NCBI GenBank assembly: GCA_003508835.1
Contig: PUFA01000726.1
Coordinates: forward strand, 1 to 64,000
DNA length: 64,000 bases
Reading direction: 5' to 3'
From: Eonycteris spelaea
Taxonomy: Eukaryota; Chordata; Mammalia; Chiroptera; Pteropodidae
In this document: piece by piece, positions 10,926 through 22,273 of the stretch
Layout: every line of letters starts with the position of its first letter
How positions within the stretch are numbered: the stretch's first letter is position 1
Translations under genes and position numbers: made by a program
Notes under the pieces: model-generated
Told to the model about the DNA's origin: nothing
The model's input: only the letters and a program-made list of their open reading frames with translations
The model's database searches: none

Positions 10926-12466
10926 TTCTGCATCCTCGAAAAGGATGAGGGGGGCCTTCTTTTGGGGGGGGGGCTCGCTCTTTTTCAGGCACTCATTCTT
11001 CAATGTCCCTTTTTTCTTGCAATATGCACACTGGTCCTTTTCTAATCCGACTCTTCTGGTCTATTGTTTGCCCTGGGTGTCTGTTCTTGGCCTCTGCCTT
11101 TTCCTGGCAGTCCCTTTGGCTGGGCTTCTTGGTTGCAAGCAGGACTTGGTTGATCTTCTTAGTCTGTATTATATCTACTCATCTCTATTGAATACTCCTT
11201 GGGCTATCTCGACCAGCTCAGATAGGTTCTTTCCTTCAAACCCTTCCATCCTCTGCAATTTATTTCTAATATCTGGGGCCAACTGACTGACAAAAGGCTA
11301 AACTCACAGCCCTCCTATTATTAGGGTCCTCCGGGTCAATAGGTATTTAACCAGTACGTCTCTAAGAGTCATCCAGGAACACCGCTGGCTAACTCATCCT
11401 TAGTTTGGATGACCTTGCTTACCTTAGATAAGTTAATGGGTCATTGGCAGCAGACTGGACTCCCTGGAGCAGAAGTTGGCGATACCGTTGGAGAGCCTCC
11501 TTATGTTGGTCGGTGTTGGAGTCCCAAGGTGGATGGGTGTTCGGGAGAACATGTTGGATGTGGGTCGGATTGGTGGAAGGCTGCCCGTTGGGCTCTAATA
11601 CCGCCTTTGCAGCCTCCCTCTGGATCCGCTCCTGCTCCTCTGAGGTAAACAGGACCTGGAGGAAGTTGTTGACAGTCGTCCAGGTTGGTTGGTGGTAAAG
11701 AAAATAGTCCCTAGGAGAGAGGTTAATCCCTGGGGTTTCTCTAGAATGAGGGGTTCTGGTGTTTCCAATTGTACAGATCGCTGATGGAGAAAGGGACATA
11801 GACCATGAATGGCCTCTGAGTTTCTCCCCCCAACTAGGGGAGCCAATTGCCGAGTGGGGCCAGGACTTGCTGTCCAGTTCAACAAGTCAAGGGATAGTAT
11901 CACGGTATTGTGGGGCTTGGTTACACAACCCAGTGTTGGTATGGGGAAGACTCAGAAGAGGTTCTGCCTCCTTGTTAGATGAGATAGGACCGGGTCATAA
12001 GGGGTGTAAGGGGGAGGATTAGTGATTTCAGGGTCCTCAGGGGGCGCCGGTAAGACAGGGTAAAGAGGGTTAGGTCTTTGTCTGGATGGTTTCTCTTTTT
12101 GCTCCTTTGGTGTAGAGAAAAGGACAGACTTGGGAGTCATCTTTGATTCTTTTCCGCTGCAGCAGTCCTTCAGATATTTGGGGGCATCAGAAACAATATC
12201 GATCCACACATCGATATATGGAGCCTGATCAGGGTGGCCAGGATTTCTGTAGATAATATTCTGCACCTGAAAGGCTGTTTACAGGTCAAGTGACCCCTCT
12301 GATGGCCACCCTGTTCCAAATGTGGGCCAATCTAATTGGCAGAACCTCTGAAGGTCAAAGGAAGTGAGACTGGCTCCGTAGGCGTGGGCTCATCTCCTGA
12401 AATCCTTAAAATGATTAAGGAGGCACTGAAGGGGGTAGGACGATTCGAGGAAGAAGCTTGACTCAT
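10926..12466 (-). pseudogene. gag: ERV2 gag remnant
   Basis: The likely start codon is 12466-12464; its second codon reads Ser where a myristoylated Gly is expected. Matrix sequence is clear at 12266-11952, ending in a PPPY late-domain motif near 12010. Capsid is readable at 11799-11419 and again near 11290-11210. The nucleocapsid zinc knuckle near 11045-11000 keeps its cysteines, but the histidine is lost. Frameshifts separate these parts. It is homologous throughout to ERV1 gag. Confidence 0.8.
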
Positions 12467-13397
12467 GTTAATAAAAACAGGCAAGACCCCCACAAAAGCC
12501 AAATAAGCCAGGGCTAGGATCAGCTTCTGACCTAGCATTCAATCAGATGGGGCCACGGAGGCCATATCTAAGGAAAGAATTAAAATAGCACACATTGTTA
12601 TATGGAGTACGCTTGTGAAAGCCAAGGCAATAAGGAGGTAACAGTGCATTTTGACCAGTCCAGGCAGACAGACAGACAAGAACAGTAACAGACTAAGGTA
12701 GACCAGTCCAGACAGACACAATACAGACAGACAAAACAGACTACAAGTAACACAAAATGCTAGCGTATCAGTCAGGTACTGGGTCAGGATCTGACGTCTC
12801 AGACCTGACCGTACTAGGGAAGTTGTGCCACGTCCAGCCTTCCACTAGTTCTTGGGGCCCACAGACAGGAACAAGTCTAAGCTGAGGCTTAGACAAACTC
12901 TAGGGCTTACCAGCAGACAGGTCTAAGCCGAAACTCAGACGTACCCTAGGGCTCACAGACAGGTCTAAGCTGAGACTTAGACGGACTCTAGGGCTTACTG
13001 GCAGACAGGTCCAAGCCGAAACTTAGACATACCCTAGAGCTCACAGACAGACAGATACTCAGAAACCTGAATACCTATAATACCAGAAGTAAAGTCTGAC
13101 GTCTCAGACCTTGACTGAACTAGGGAAGTATTGCTGCGTCCAGCCTTCCACTAGTTCCCTGACAGATAACCAGAAACCTGGATACCTGTAGTACAGTCTG
13201 ACTCACTGGTGAAGCTGTTCCAGATGGCTCATGCCCAATTGTTACAGAATTGTACCTTTTGTCTTCCTGCCCTCCTGGGCGAGTCGCCTGGCGTCTGGGG
13301 CTGAGGAATGTCTCTCAGCAGCTGTCCCCTAGATGGGGCAGGTCCTCGCCCAAGGTGGCTGTGGTTGTGGGTCTTGGGCGATCTTCCCCCCTGGAGA
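12467..13397 (-). other. ERV2 long 5' leader with tandem repeats
   Basis: About 930 bp lie between the primer site and gag. The leader holds four CAGACAG-headed repeats starting at 12862, 12914, 12956 and 13002 (a fifth head at 13044), alternating in type so that the larger period is about 90 bp. A separate pair of similar 70-bp segments lies at 12785-12853 and 13090-13160. Short CAGACAGA runs occur at 12660-12760. In this family the leader carries the packaging signal. Confidence 0.7.
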
Positions 13398-13415
13398 GAC
13401 TCTCTGGGGCCTCCA
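13398..13415 (-). other. Primer binding site, tRNA-Thr type, ERV2
   Basis: The minus-strand sequence TGGAGGCCCCAGAGAGTC lies 2 bp downstream of the 5' LTR. It matches the 3' end of tRNA-Thr(UGU) with three mismatches. ERV1 has the perfect version. Confidence 0.75.
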
Positions 13416-13417
13416 AA

Positions 13418-13737
13418 TGCTGTGGTTCGCTCAAATCTAAGACCCACGGAGCCGATTGAGATGAATTGTGAGCCTTTATTAGCCAGCCGGCGACTGACTC
13501 TCTACCATGCAGGGTTAGAAGAGATCAGTCCCCAGCTCCCAGAAGAGGCAGTTTATATAGCCACCAGCACATCCCTGAGCAGATCATCACACCCTAGTTA
13601 ACAGTTGGCTGTTAGCGTACCCTTGATCAGATTACCCTGGTTAACAGCATCTCCTTGATCAGATTACACACCCTGGTTAACAGAATCAGAAGTAAATATT
13701 TAATACTGGCTTACTGGAAAATTGTCCACCCATAACA
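13418..13737 (-). mobile_element. 5' LTR of ERV2
   Basis: Plus-strand limits are TGCTGTGG and CATAACA. The TATA box and AATAAA are in the same places as in the 3' LTR. It differs from that LTR by many substitutions and several indels, including deleted repeats in U3 (320 against 336 bp). Confidence 0.85.
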
Positions 13738-13757
13738 CAGAACATGACTTCTATTCA

Positions 13758-14187
13758 TGCCAGAGCCAGCTGGCTGAGATTGAACAGCACCTGAAAGAGT
13801 GGGGTGAAGCCTAAGGAAAAAAAAAAAAGAAGACAAAAAAGTGCTTCGGGAGGGCATGCAGTCAGAGCTGCAGCCCCGAATTTATTTAGCATAGCTTTTT
13901 TATGTGATTTTTGAATACCATAATCAATCACCATGTTACCATAGCAAAGCACACCATACATATCTAAAACAATGCTTGTCAATTACATAAGATCATACAC
14001 ATTCATGTTTCCATGGTAGTATAATATTCCATTACCTTAAAAGGTGACTTTATGAGGCTTACCAAGGTAACTCAACATCCTGTTTCCTAGAACCATTGTT
14101 TTAAACAAACGCAGCAGCCATACTATGGCTTTTAGCTACGTGACTTCTTCAGTGCCTCAGAATGGCTTCCCAAAATGGCTCCCAACA
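13758..14187 (-). mobile_element. Solo class II LTR (A)
   Basis: On the minus strand it starts TGTTGGGAGCCATTTTGG, a beginning typical of class II (IAP/HML-like) LTRs, and ends GGCTCTGGCA. AATAAA is followed by a CGGGGCTGCAGC segment near 13875-13885. Flanks TATTCA (13752-13757) and TGTTCA (14188-14193) fit a 6-bp target duplication with one mismatch. It is homologous to the LTR at 16050-16483 and to the fragment at 56714-56901. No internal sequence remains. Confidence 0.75.
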
Positions 14188-16049
14188 TGTTCAAAAGCAC
14201 TTAAAGGGTCAAAATCTAAACAAAGCAACAACAAAACTCCCATAACATATCTAAGCTGAAGGATTCATGGCAAGTGCAGAAAATTCAACCACGAGGAGCA
14301 AATCATGCCAACTAACTGAGGGAGAAGAAAAATTCCCCGGTAAAGACATTAATATTTTTTAGCCTGTGCTATAACAATCTATTGAGGAAAAATGTATCTT
14401 TGAGTGCTAAAATCATTGGGTAAAAGATTGTAGAAAATATGACATTTACACACGCTTGGATTACTTATTTATTACAGAGAGGAAATTGTCCATTAATTAC
14501 CATGGAGAAATCAGAAGACTCTTTCATCTTTAACACCAATCTCATAATAAAGAAGAATCTGACAAATTAAACTTGGAAGGAACTTTTCAAAAACATCACT
14601 ATTAGATAAAAAAGAAAAGCCAATTTTGGATGTGTTCTAGATGATATTAGACTATGAAGACATGACACTAAGTGTATTGTATAATCTTTGATTAGGAACA
14701 AGGTACAGAAGATGATATTGTTACCAGAGAGCAGAGATTTCCAAAACATTGTCCAGGTTCTTGATGTCTAGAACCAAGGATTGAGCAAGACACTGAAATA
14801 CCGTAGAGAAGACAAGCTTCACTAGAAGGAAAAGTACACTTCAGACGTAGAAGTGGGCCTGAGCAAGAGAGGCGTGGCTCAAAAGGCCTGGTGACCAAGC
14901 CTTTGAAGTTTTGTTCCCTATTTGCTCTGGGTGGTCACTTTTTTAGAGGACTGGGACTTCTTGATTGACAATCAAGACCGACAGGACTCCATGATTCATC
15001 ATTTGCTTTCTGTACATGTTCGTTCCCAGAATTCAGCCTATTATAATGAACTTCATGAACTTCTGGGCATAAGCATTGTATTAAAATCATGCTATAATGA
15101 GGTTCAGGTGAGTTGAAGGTCGTTGCATGCTTCATTGCACAGGAGTGAGTGAATGGCTAAAACAGGTACCCAAATTTCTGCCTACTCATTTCCTGCTATG
15201 AGTTACCTTTAGCCCCCAAATGCCTTGTAGCTTGCTTAATTGTGGGTGGGCTGAGGCAGACCCTTCCTAGGATAGGATGACCTCGGTGTCTTTGCAGGGA
15301 CACCTGAAAGCCCCGATCTAATTTTTCTGCCTCAATCTTTTCTAAGAGCCATGAAACCCTTCTTATTGGTAGGGATGTGAAGCGACAGGAGGCCTCTTCT
15401 TCTGTATCTGCTTCCTGCTGAGAAGGTCAACATCTCTGCCTAATGGGGTTTCATGGAGCTCTTTCCCTTTCTGCCTGTCAGGGCGGGATCTTGGGTTTCT
15501 GCTGAAATGCCGCCTCATGCGCTAGAGAGGGAAAAGAAGATACAAAGTAAAGCGCTGGAGGAAAAATCAGCGTAGGCATGAAAGAGATGCAGGTAAATGA
15601 GAGGTGAGCTTGCCCTGCATACAACTTTCTGTGAGCTTCTGGGTCCCCTTAGGGCTCCACCGTGGTCTGTTAGCTCTGCAGGATGGCTTTGTGCCCTTCT
15701 CAAAAGTATGTGTCTGCATTCTGGCACAGTTTTCAGAGTCTATGTCAGGTCAACATGTGTGGAACAGAGCCCTGCCTCCAGGGGCAAGGAGAGAGTCAGC
15801 ACTGGGCACCAAGAAACCAAGTGCAGTTCAAAGCATTATTCTCAAGGCATTGGGTTCTCTGGAAGAAACAGATGACGGAGACTACATCAACATAGATGTC
15901 ACCATGCCGCATGGGTGTGTTTGGCTGATGATCATCCCCCGGCAGTGCCCTTTGAGCTTCTCCCACCTTCTCCAGCAGGGAAGAGCAGAACTTTCAGTGC
16001 TGTCTTGGCTACCCTTCTTTCTCCTGGCATTACTCCCAGAGGGCCCATG
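14188..16049 (+). other. Unrecognised stretch between two solo LTRs
   Basis: I see no domain, retroviral motif or repeat family here. The longest frame (15604-16086, 160 codons) has no recognisable motif and runs into the neighbouring LTR, so it is not called a gene. The base composition is ordinary, A/T-rich to about 14700 and more mixed afterwards. Confidence 0.4.
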
Positions 16050-16483
16050 TGCTGGAGCCAGCCAGCTAAAGTCAAACAGCACCTAAAAGAGGGGGGGTGA
16101 AGCCTAAGGAAAAAAGAAGAAGACAGGAAAGCGCTTTGGGAGGGCATACAGTCAATGCTGCCTCGAGTTTATTTAGCATAGCCCTTATATTTCTTATATT
16201 TCTTTTTGAACACAATAGCAAGGCACAGAGTACAATACCATAGGAATGCTGGCATTTACATAAGTTCCTATACATCCTTCCTTCAGGGTACAAACATTCT
16301 AGCTATTTGTAAAACATTCCACTATCTTATAAGGATTACTTTAGGAGGCATACCTCTCCTCCAGGGTCAGTAATGTTTAACTCAAATCCCTGCTTCCTTG
16401 AACCATTGTCTAAGCAGTCTCAGCAACTGCTTTATGGCTATGAGCTATGTGACTTCTTCAGTGTCTCATAATGGCTCCCGATA
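16050..16483 (-). mobile_element. Solo class II LTR (B), TSD CCCATG
   Basis: Exact 6-bp duplications CCCATG flank it at 16044-16049 and 16484-16489, the size expected for betaretroviral integration. It is about 85% similar by eye to LTR A. The minus-strand start has mutated from TG to TA. AATAAACTCGAGG is the polyadenylation region. No internal sequence is present, so it formed by LTR-LTR recombination. Confidence 0.85.
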
Positions 16484-16670
16484 CCCATGAAATCCCAAGT
16501 GTCTCCACTATGCAAGCTGATGCTCTTCTGGGGCCTCTCCAGTGTGGGATCGGGTTTTCTGTTTCCACCCTTTATCCTCGATGTGATGGATTACATGAAT
16601 CAGTCTACAAATTTTGAAGCAGATTTGCATGCCTGATTTATCTTCTTGGCCTCTACTAGGCAAGAAATTT

Positions 16671-16920
16671 CTAGAGATCTTTTTCTTGTTTGGCAATGGC
16701 CAAAGGGTCTGTCATAAGTTTCAGATTCGAGGACTTGTTGGCAAGGGAATGCAGGGCTAAGTTAAATGCCTGAAATTCCATCAATTGTGCAGGTCCTTGC
16801 GTTCCATGCTTTTTAGAAACTTCTGGCTCAAGCTCCATCGTGCACGATGGTGCTGATAAGCTGTACACGTTCCCTTTGCTTTTCAGTCGGTTGATCCCAA
16901 AGTCCTTCCCATTAAGTCAA
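16671..16920 (-). pseudogene. Possible retroviral RNase H fragment in unit block a
   Basis: The minus-strand frame at 16868-16671, repeated at 50707-50513, shows an A-Q-x-x-E-x-x-A pattern, then a leucine-rich helix, then a T-D-P-L-A-I-A segment. The spacing resembles the Glu and second Asp of retroviral RNase H. The surrounding sequence up to about 17480 may be integrase of the same old element, but no zinc site could be confirmed. The call is weak and rests on pattern alone. Confidence 0.35.
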
Positions 16921-17829
16921 GCATTGCAGGAGAGGGATGACCAACTTCAGCACTGATGGCATCTGGCAAACAATGTGAAAGCAGAGAAAGCCACCATCTC
17001 CTGTAGGTGGAATATGCCAGAGGGGTCCCATTTGACTCTGTCACACAGTGAGGAGATCTCGGTGTCTTTGCCAAGCTTGTGGGTTGCTGTTTCCATGACA
17101 CGAGACAGAATTGGCAGCTCTGTGTGAGGATGGAAAGTCACGGGCTTCGGGCCAATTTGCAGGAGAGCCCAGTATGCAGCCCACAATTGCCACTCTTATG
17201 GCATATGGCATGGGGCCAAGTGCACCAGAAGGTCATGGGTGACTTATGGCTATTGTAGGTCATCCGGAGATTTCCGGAGTTATAAAAGAATGTCTCCAAT
17301 ATGTGTATAGTGAAAAGGTCACTGGAGGGGCACTCATAAGAGTGCCTGTTGTATAGCAATATGGACAAATTCGAGGGCCATGTGTCAGAGAGGCCCCCAT
17401 TCAAGGTGGGTTCATTTGAAAGTATCAACCTAAATGTTTTTTGTACAATTTTTAAATGAGCAACGTGCTGTCTGCACAACTCAAAACTGATGAAATGATG
17501 TGTTAAAGATTCATTTTATTTTTTAATGTTGTGGGTACTGACCGTTTCATTCCATAGGGGTGTCGGAGCCAGAGGAGCAGATGTGACTACAGAAGTAGGG
17601 GTTGCGGTGGTAGTAACTACATGCCAGTGAATGTTGGCAGCCTGTGGAGGCTGGGAAAGGAAGAGAATGGATTCTCACAGTGCCAATAACAACACAGTGC
17701 TGCCAGCCCATTTTAGACTGCTGACTTTCAGAACTATAATATGTTTGTGTTATTTTAAGTGACTAAGTTTTGTGGCGGTTTGTAGCAGCAGTAATAGAAA
17801 ACTGATACAAGGGAATTAATGAGTGGCCC
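16672..17829 (+). repeat. Duplicated unit, copy 2, block a
   Basis: This stretch aligns closely over its length with 50520-51655. It contains a minus-strand RNase H-like fragment at 16868-16671 and an MLT1-like LTR end at about 17600-17820. It is cut at 17829 by ERV1, and the unit resumes at 24625 with block b. Copies 1, 3 and 4 lack this block. Confidence 0.8.
17600..17820 (+). mobile_element. MLT1-like MaLR LTR 3' end
   Basis: The segment holding AAGAGAATGGATTCTC and the later stretch with TTTTAAGTGACTAAGTTTTG resembles the conserved 3' part of MLT1-type ERVL-MaLR LTRs. The paralogue is at about 51480-51650. The element is old and without internal sequence. Confidence 0.65.
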
Positions 17830-18263
17830 TGTGATGATGTGCCCCTAGAATGATGAAAGAAGGGGTTAAGACTAGAAGCCTCTATGCCAACCGCCACAGC
17901 AGCCACATTTCCTGATTGAATACCTGGCGATTACATCGGTAGGCTATTGTTTAACTCTGTTCCCACAAGAAAGAGTAGGAGGAATTTATGGGAAACATGG
18001 TATGGGAATCTGACCTTTTAACGTTCCGCTTTCTGCTTCTGTGCCCCGCTTACGCATCATATCAGACCACCATTTGGTGACAGGTAATGAGTAGATGATG
18101 TATAGATCCATTGTGATTGGGATATAGTGATTAATGGATTTTGGGTATAAAACTGTGGACCTGAAATGGGTCGAGGCTGCTCCTTTGGAAGGACAGCGCC
18201 AGCTAATAAACTGCCTCTAATATCAAAGCACTCAGGTTGAGTCTGGTTATTCTGGTCACAACA
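17830..18263 (+). mobile_element. 5' LTR of ERV1
   Basis: It begins TGTGATGATG and ends GTCACAACA. U3 holds a TATAAAA box at 18146-18152, and R/U5 has AATAAA at 18205-18210. It would drive plus-strand transcription of ERV1. Confidence 0.93.
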
Positions 18264-18265
18264 TT

Positions 18266-18283
18266 TGGAGGCCCCAGCGAGAT
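18266..18283 (+). other. Primer binding site, tRNA-Thr(UGU), ERV1
   Basis: TGGAGGCCCCAGCGAGAT is the exact complement of the 3' end of mammalian tRNA-Thr(UGU) including CCA. It lies two bases after the LTR. A threonine primer is used by HERV-T and HERV-S71-like class I groups, whereas proline or glycine primers are commoner among gammaretroviruses. Confidence 0.9.
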
Positions 18284-18570
18284 TTTCTCGTGGTTGGGAC
18301 TATCGATCTGTGCACCCGGACGGCAAGCCACTCGCGGTCGGGGAGGCCTCTAGGGCTCTTGCCCTAGCCCGCCGCTGTGGTTTCTCGCCTCGTGGAGCCT
18401 GATCCTGGGAGAGTGCTGAGGCAGTCCTGGTACGAGCTCGATTGACCGTGCAGACGTCGGACGCGACAAGTAAGTCGGCGGTCGACTGAGACTGTGACGA
18501 CAGAATTCTCAGTCCTGGTTCTGGTCTGTTAGTCTGTGTCTGTCTGCTTTGTGTGCTTTATTGTGGAACG
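18284..18570 (+). other. ERV1 5' leader
   Basis: About 290 bp of G/C-rich leader end in a TCTG/TGTCTG-rich stretch (18515-18560) just before gag, a style common in gammaretroviral leaders. A packaging signal is expected here but cannot be delimited by eye. Confidence 0.6.
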
Positions 18571-20001
18571 ATGGGTCAATCGCAAGGGAGGCTTACGCCG
18601 CTTCAGTGTATGCTTAATCATTTTAAAGATTTTCGCCATAGGGCGAAAGCTTATGGCGCTTCTGTAACCTCTTTCGATTTGCAGCGTTTCTGTCAGCTCG
18701 ATTGGCCGACCTTCGGAGTTGGATGGCCCTCCGAAGGAACATTTGACTTGCAGACTGCATTTAGGGTTCGAAGTGTTGTTTATGGGAACCCTGGGCATCC
18801 AGACCAAGTGCCTTATATTGATGTGTGGATTGATATTGCTTCTGATGCCCCTAAGTACTTACAGAATTGCAGTCAAGTTCCTGTTACTGTATTGGCAGCT
18901 ATTCCGCAGGGTCCTAAAAAGCCACCACCGGTGTTGCAGAGACCTCCCTCGAGGACGATTGGAGGCACCACCCTATGACAATGGGGAAGGTGGGGATCCT
19001 CCTCGGAGGAGCCAGACCCTCCTGTAACTCGGTCTAGGGCCCTAGGCCACCTTCCCCTGACTCTACCTTATCAGGGGAGCCGGTCTCCTTTGAAAGCAAT
19101 ACCTGGGGGAAGTGGAGGCGAGCCGACTGTCATCTACTCGCCATTCAGTACCAGTGATTTATATAATTGGAAATTGCAAACGCCATCCTTTTCAGAGAAG
19201 CCGCAGGGCTTAACCTCCCTCTTGGAATCTATTTTCTTTACCCATCAACCCACTTGGGATGATTGTCAGCAGCTTTTACAGGTTCTGTTTACAACAGAGG
19301 AGAAGGAAAGAATTTTACGGGAAGCTGCTAAGGGGGTGACGGATCCGAATGGGCAGCCCACCACTGACCCAGTTCGGTTGCAGGCCGTGTTCCCCACCCA
19401 GCGACCTGAGTGGGACCCTAACACCGATCAAGGTAAGGAGGCTCTCCTAAGGTATCGCCAGTTTCTGCTACAGGGACTCCGGGCCGCTGCACGTAGACCA
19501 ATAAATCTGTCCAAGGTAAGTGAAGTAATTCAAACTAAGGACGAGTCGCCTGCAGCATTTTTGGAAAGGCTGCTAGAGTCTTACCGCTTGTATACACCTA
19601 TTGACCCGGAGGACCCTAATAATAGAAGAGCCATTAATTTGGCCTTTGTTAGCCAGTCGGCCCCTGACATCAGAAAGAAATTGCAGAGATTGGAAGGATT
19701 TGAGGGAGAGAATTTATCCAAATTGTTAGAGATAGCTCAGAAGGTTTTTAATAATAGGGATGATGTGCAGAAAGTAATGTTTGTAGGAAAAGGCTACCCT
19801 TCAGACAAAGGCCGTGGCAGAGGAAGAAGACCCGGATCTGTAGGACCACCCGGACCAGGGAACAAGAAGGTAGGCCTTGAAAAAGACCAATGTGCATACT
19901 GCAAAAAGAAAGGACACTGGAAGAATGAGTGCCCAGAAAAAGAGCACCAAGGGGGTGAGAAGAAAAAGCCAGGCCCCTTGATCCTCCTGGAGGACGAATG
20001 A
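18571..20001 (+). pseudogene. gag: ERV1 gag, frameshifted
   Basis: The start is set at 18571 because the next residues give the Met-Gly-Gln myristoylation start of gammaretroviral matrix. An in-frame ATG 18 bp upstream is less likely. Matrix runs to about 18930. A PPY-type late motif is then read in another frame (about 18960-18980), and a TGA stops the first frame at 18976. The frame returns before 19090. Capsid follows, with the major homology region near 19520-19600, and then one CCHC zinc knuckle (about 19890-19935). The frame ends at UGA 19999-20001. About 475 codons overall is near normal for the family. Confidence 0.9.
19999..20001 (+). promoter_or_regulatory. UGA read-through stop between gag and pol, ERV1
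   Basis: TGA is followed by GGGCGTCAGGG, and the protease start continues in the same frame. This context closely resembles the known gammaretroviral read-through signal, except that the stop is UGA instead of UAG. Function is inferred. Confidence 0.7.
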
Positions 20002-22260
20002 GGGCGTCAGGGCTCTCTAGGTCCCCGGGAGCCTAGGCTAACCTTGAATGTAGGGGGCCAACCTGTGTGCTAAGCCCCTGTATGACTGTACAGCAGGAAA
20101 AGGAGAGACTATAGAATGGGCAGCAGAACAGCAGCGAGCCTTTGAAACACTAAAGAAAGCCTTAATGTCGGCCCCGGCACTGGCTTTGCCAAACTTGGAA
20201 AAGCCTTTCCAACTGTTTGTGACTGAAGTAAGGGGAATTGCGAAAGGGGTATTGACTCAGACTTTGGGCCCATGGAAAAGACCGGTTGCTTACCTGTCCA
20301 AGAGGCTTGATTTCGTGGCTGCCGGATGGCCCGGCTGCCTGAGAGCTGTCGCAGCCACAGCGATACTGGTGAAAGAAATCCAAAACTGGATTGCTTGGAC
20401 AACCTGTGACAGTGATTGGACCCCACTTCGTGGAGCGACTCCTGAAGGGACCACCCGAGCGATGGATATCGAACGCTCGAATCACCCAGTACCAGGTACT
20501 CTTGTTGAACCCCCCACAGGTTCAATTTGCCAGGCCAACAGTGCTGAACCCAGCGACTCTGCTTCCGGATGACGACCCTCAGGAGCCACTACACGATTGC
20601 AGAGACCTACTGGAAAGTTTGACTGGGGTAAGACCTGACCTACGGGATGAGCCTTGGCCCAATCCCGACGCCACCCTATACACAGATGGAAGTAGTTTTG
20701 TCACCGAAGGCGTCAGGTATGCGGGAGCAGCCGTAGTTAATGACGATGCTGTCATTTGGGTTCAGGCCCTCGGACATGGGACATCGGCCCAGAAGGCTGA
20801 ACTCATTGCCCTGACTGAGGCTCTGAGGTGGGCACAAGGGAAGACTGTTAACATCTATACTGATAGCCGGTATGCTTTTGCCACAGCACATGTGCATGGG
20901 GCTTTATACAAGGAGAGAGGCCTGTTGACATCAGGAGGGAAAGAAATTAAGAACAAAGAGAAATTTTAGCTCTCTTAGAAGCTATCTGGCTACCTAAGAA
21001 AGTGGCTATTATCCACTGCCCTGGCCATCAGAAGGGTGACAGTGCGGTAGAAAAAGGAAACCCCTGGCAGATAAAACAGCCAAGGAAGTAGCCAGAAAAC
21101 CAGTGGGGAAGGACGTTGTGATCAGTCCTTTGCTCGTGCCTCCTCTAGTCCAGGCTCCAGAATATAGTCCCCAGGACTTGGAGTTAGGAAAGCAGCTCCA
21201 TGGAAAGTTCAAGCACGGATGGCTCTGGATTCCAGACGGAAGGCCAGTCATCCCTGCTGCTCTTGGCAGCTCCCTAGTTCGTCAGATGCACAATGCAACC
21301 CACCTAGGGGGAACTAAGTTAATTGAGCTGCTGAAGAGGGACTATTACATCCCCGGCTTGAACTCTAAGGTCCGAGATGTGAGTGCACGATGTCATATAT
21401 GTGCACAAGTCAATGCCTGCTCAACACCAACAGGGGGCATTGGGACCCGACTCAGAGGACAAGCACCTGGAGAACATTGGGAAGTAGACTTCACAGAAGT
21501 TGCACCTGGCACTTTCGGCTTTAAGTATTTGTTAGTGTTTATTGACACCTATTCTGGTTGGACTGAAGCCTTCCCTACTAAGAAGGAAACTGCACAAGTA
21601 GTAGCCAAAAAGCTAGTATCAGAAATAGTACCCCGATTTTGGCTTGCCCTTATCATTAGGGTCCGACAATGGCCCGGCATTTATTGCCCAGACTAGCCAA
21701 ATGTTGGCTAAAGTATTAGGGATCAATTGGAAATTACATTGTAGTTATAGGCCCCAGAGTTCGGGGCAGGTAGAAAGGATGAATAGAACACTAAAAGAGA
21801 CATTGACTAAATTTAAATTGGAAACTGGGGAGAATTGGGTGAGTCTTCTTCCTTTTGCTCTTTTGCGAGCCCGTTGTACCCCATACATTTCTGGAATAAC
21901 CCCTTATGAAATTATGTTTGGGAGACCCCCCTTTACTCCCTAAAATTGGTTTTGATAAGGTTGAAATGAGTAATAATGCTAGTCTCCTTAAGTCCCTACA
22001 GGCCTTACAACAAGTCCAACAGCAAGTGAAGGGCTTGATTAAGGCCACTAGATCAGACCCGCCCCCTCACAAAACAGGGGTACCACGCCTCACTCACACA
22101 ACCCTGGAGATTGGGTGTGGGTGAAGAAGATTCAACCAGCGACCCTTGAGCCCCGCTGGGACGGTCCATTTCCAGTCATCCTGACGACACCAACAGCCGT
22201 CAAAGTCCGGGAAAGAGACATTGGATTCATCACACGCACATTAAGACAGCACGACCTCCC
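20002..22260 (+). pseudogene. pol: ERV1 pol with protease-RT deletion
   Basis: About 20 codons of protease N-terminus are followed at about 20066-20069 by the RT connection domain, so the protease active site and the RT fingers and palm are gone. This is a gap of well over 1 kb compared with the family. RT connection is read at 20069-20390. After a frameshift, RNase H at 20391-20969 keeps its Asp-Glu-Asp positions. Another frameshift lies at about 20955. Integrase at about 21000-22250 has the HHCC zinc site, catalytic Asp (about 21487), Asp (about 21665) and Glu (about 21772) across a frameshift near 21640, and a GPF-like C-terminal motif. Confidence 0.9.
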
Positions 22261-22273
22261 CGGAGACAGAGAA

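Larger units (their letters stand above)
8336..13737 (-). mobile_element. ERV2, class I gammaretrovirus-like provirus
   Basis: Order on the minus strand: 5' LTR (13737-13418), tRNA-Thr primer site, long leader, gag, UGA, pol lacking most of protease and RT, integrase, polypurine tract and 3' LTR (8671-8336). Env is essentially absent: integrase C-terminal sequence is followed within about 200 bp by the polypurine tract. It lies beside the ERV3 gag-like start. No target duplication is seen (left flank CCCC, right flank CAGA), so one flank may have been rearranged. The two LTRs are clearly diverged, making it older than ERV1. Confidence 0.88.

Noticed and set aside
12640..13060. CRISPR-like array
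   Set aside because: The repeats are imperfect, adjoin without unique spacers and lie in a retroviral leader of a mammalian genome.
8328..13745. CCCC as a 4-bp target duplication of ERV2
   Set aside because: The right flank is CAGA, so there is no matching copy.
15604..16086. 160-codon open frame on the plus strand
   Set aside because: No recognisable motif, overlapping frames of similar length on both strands, and its end lies inside a solo LTR.
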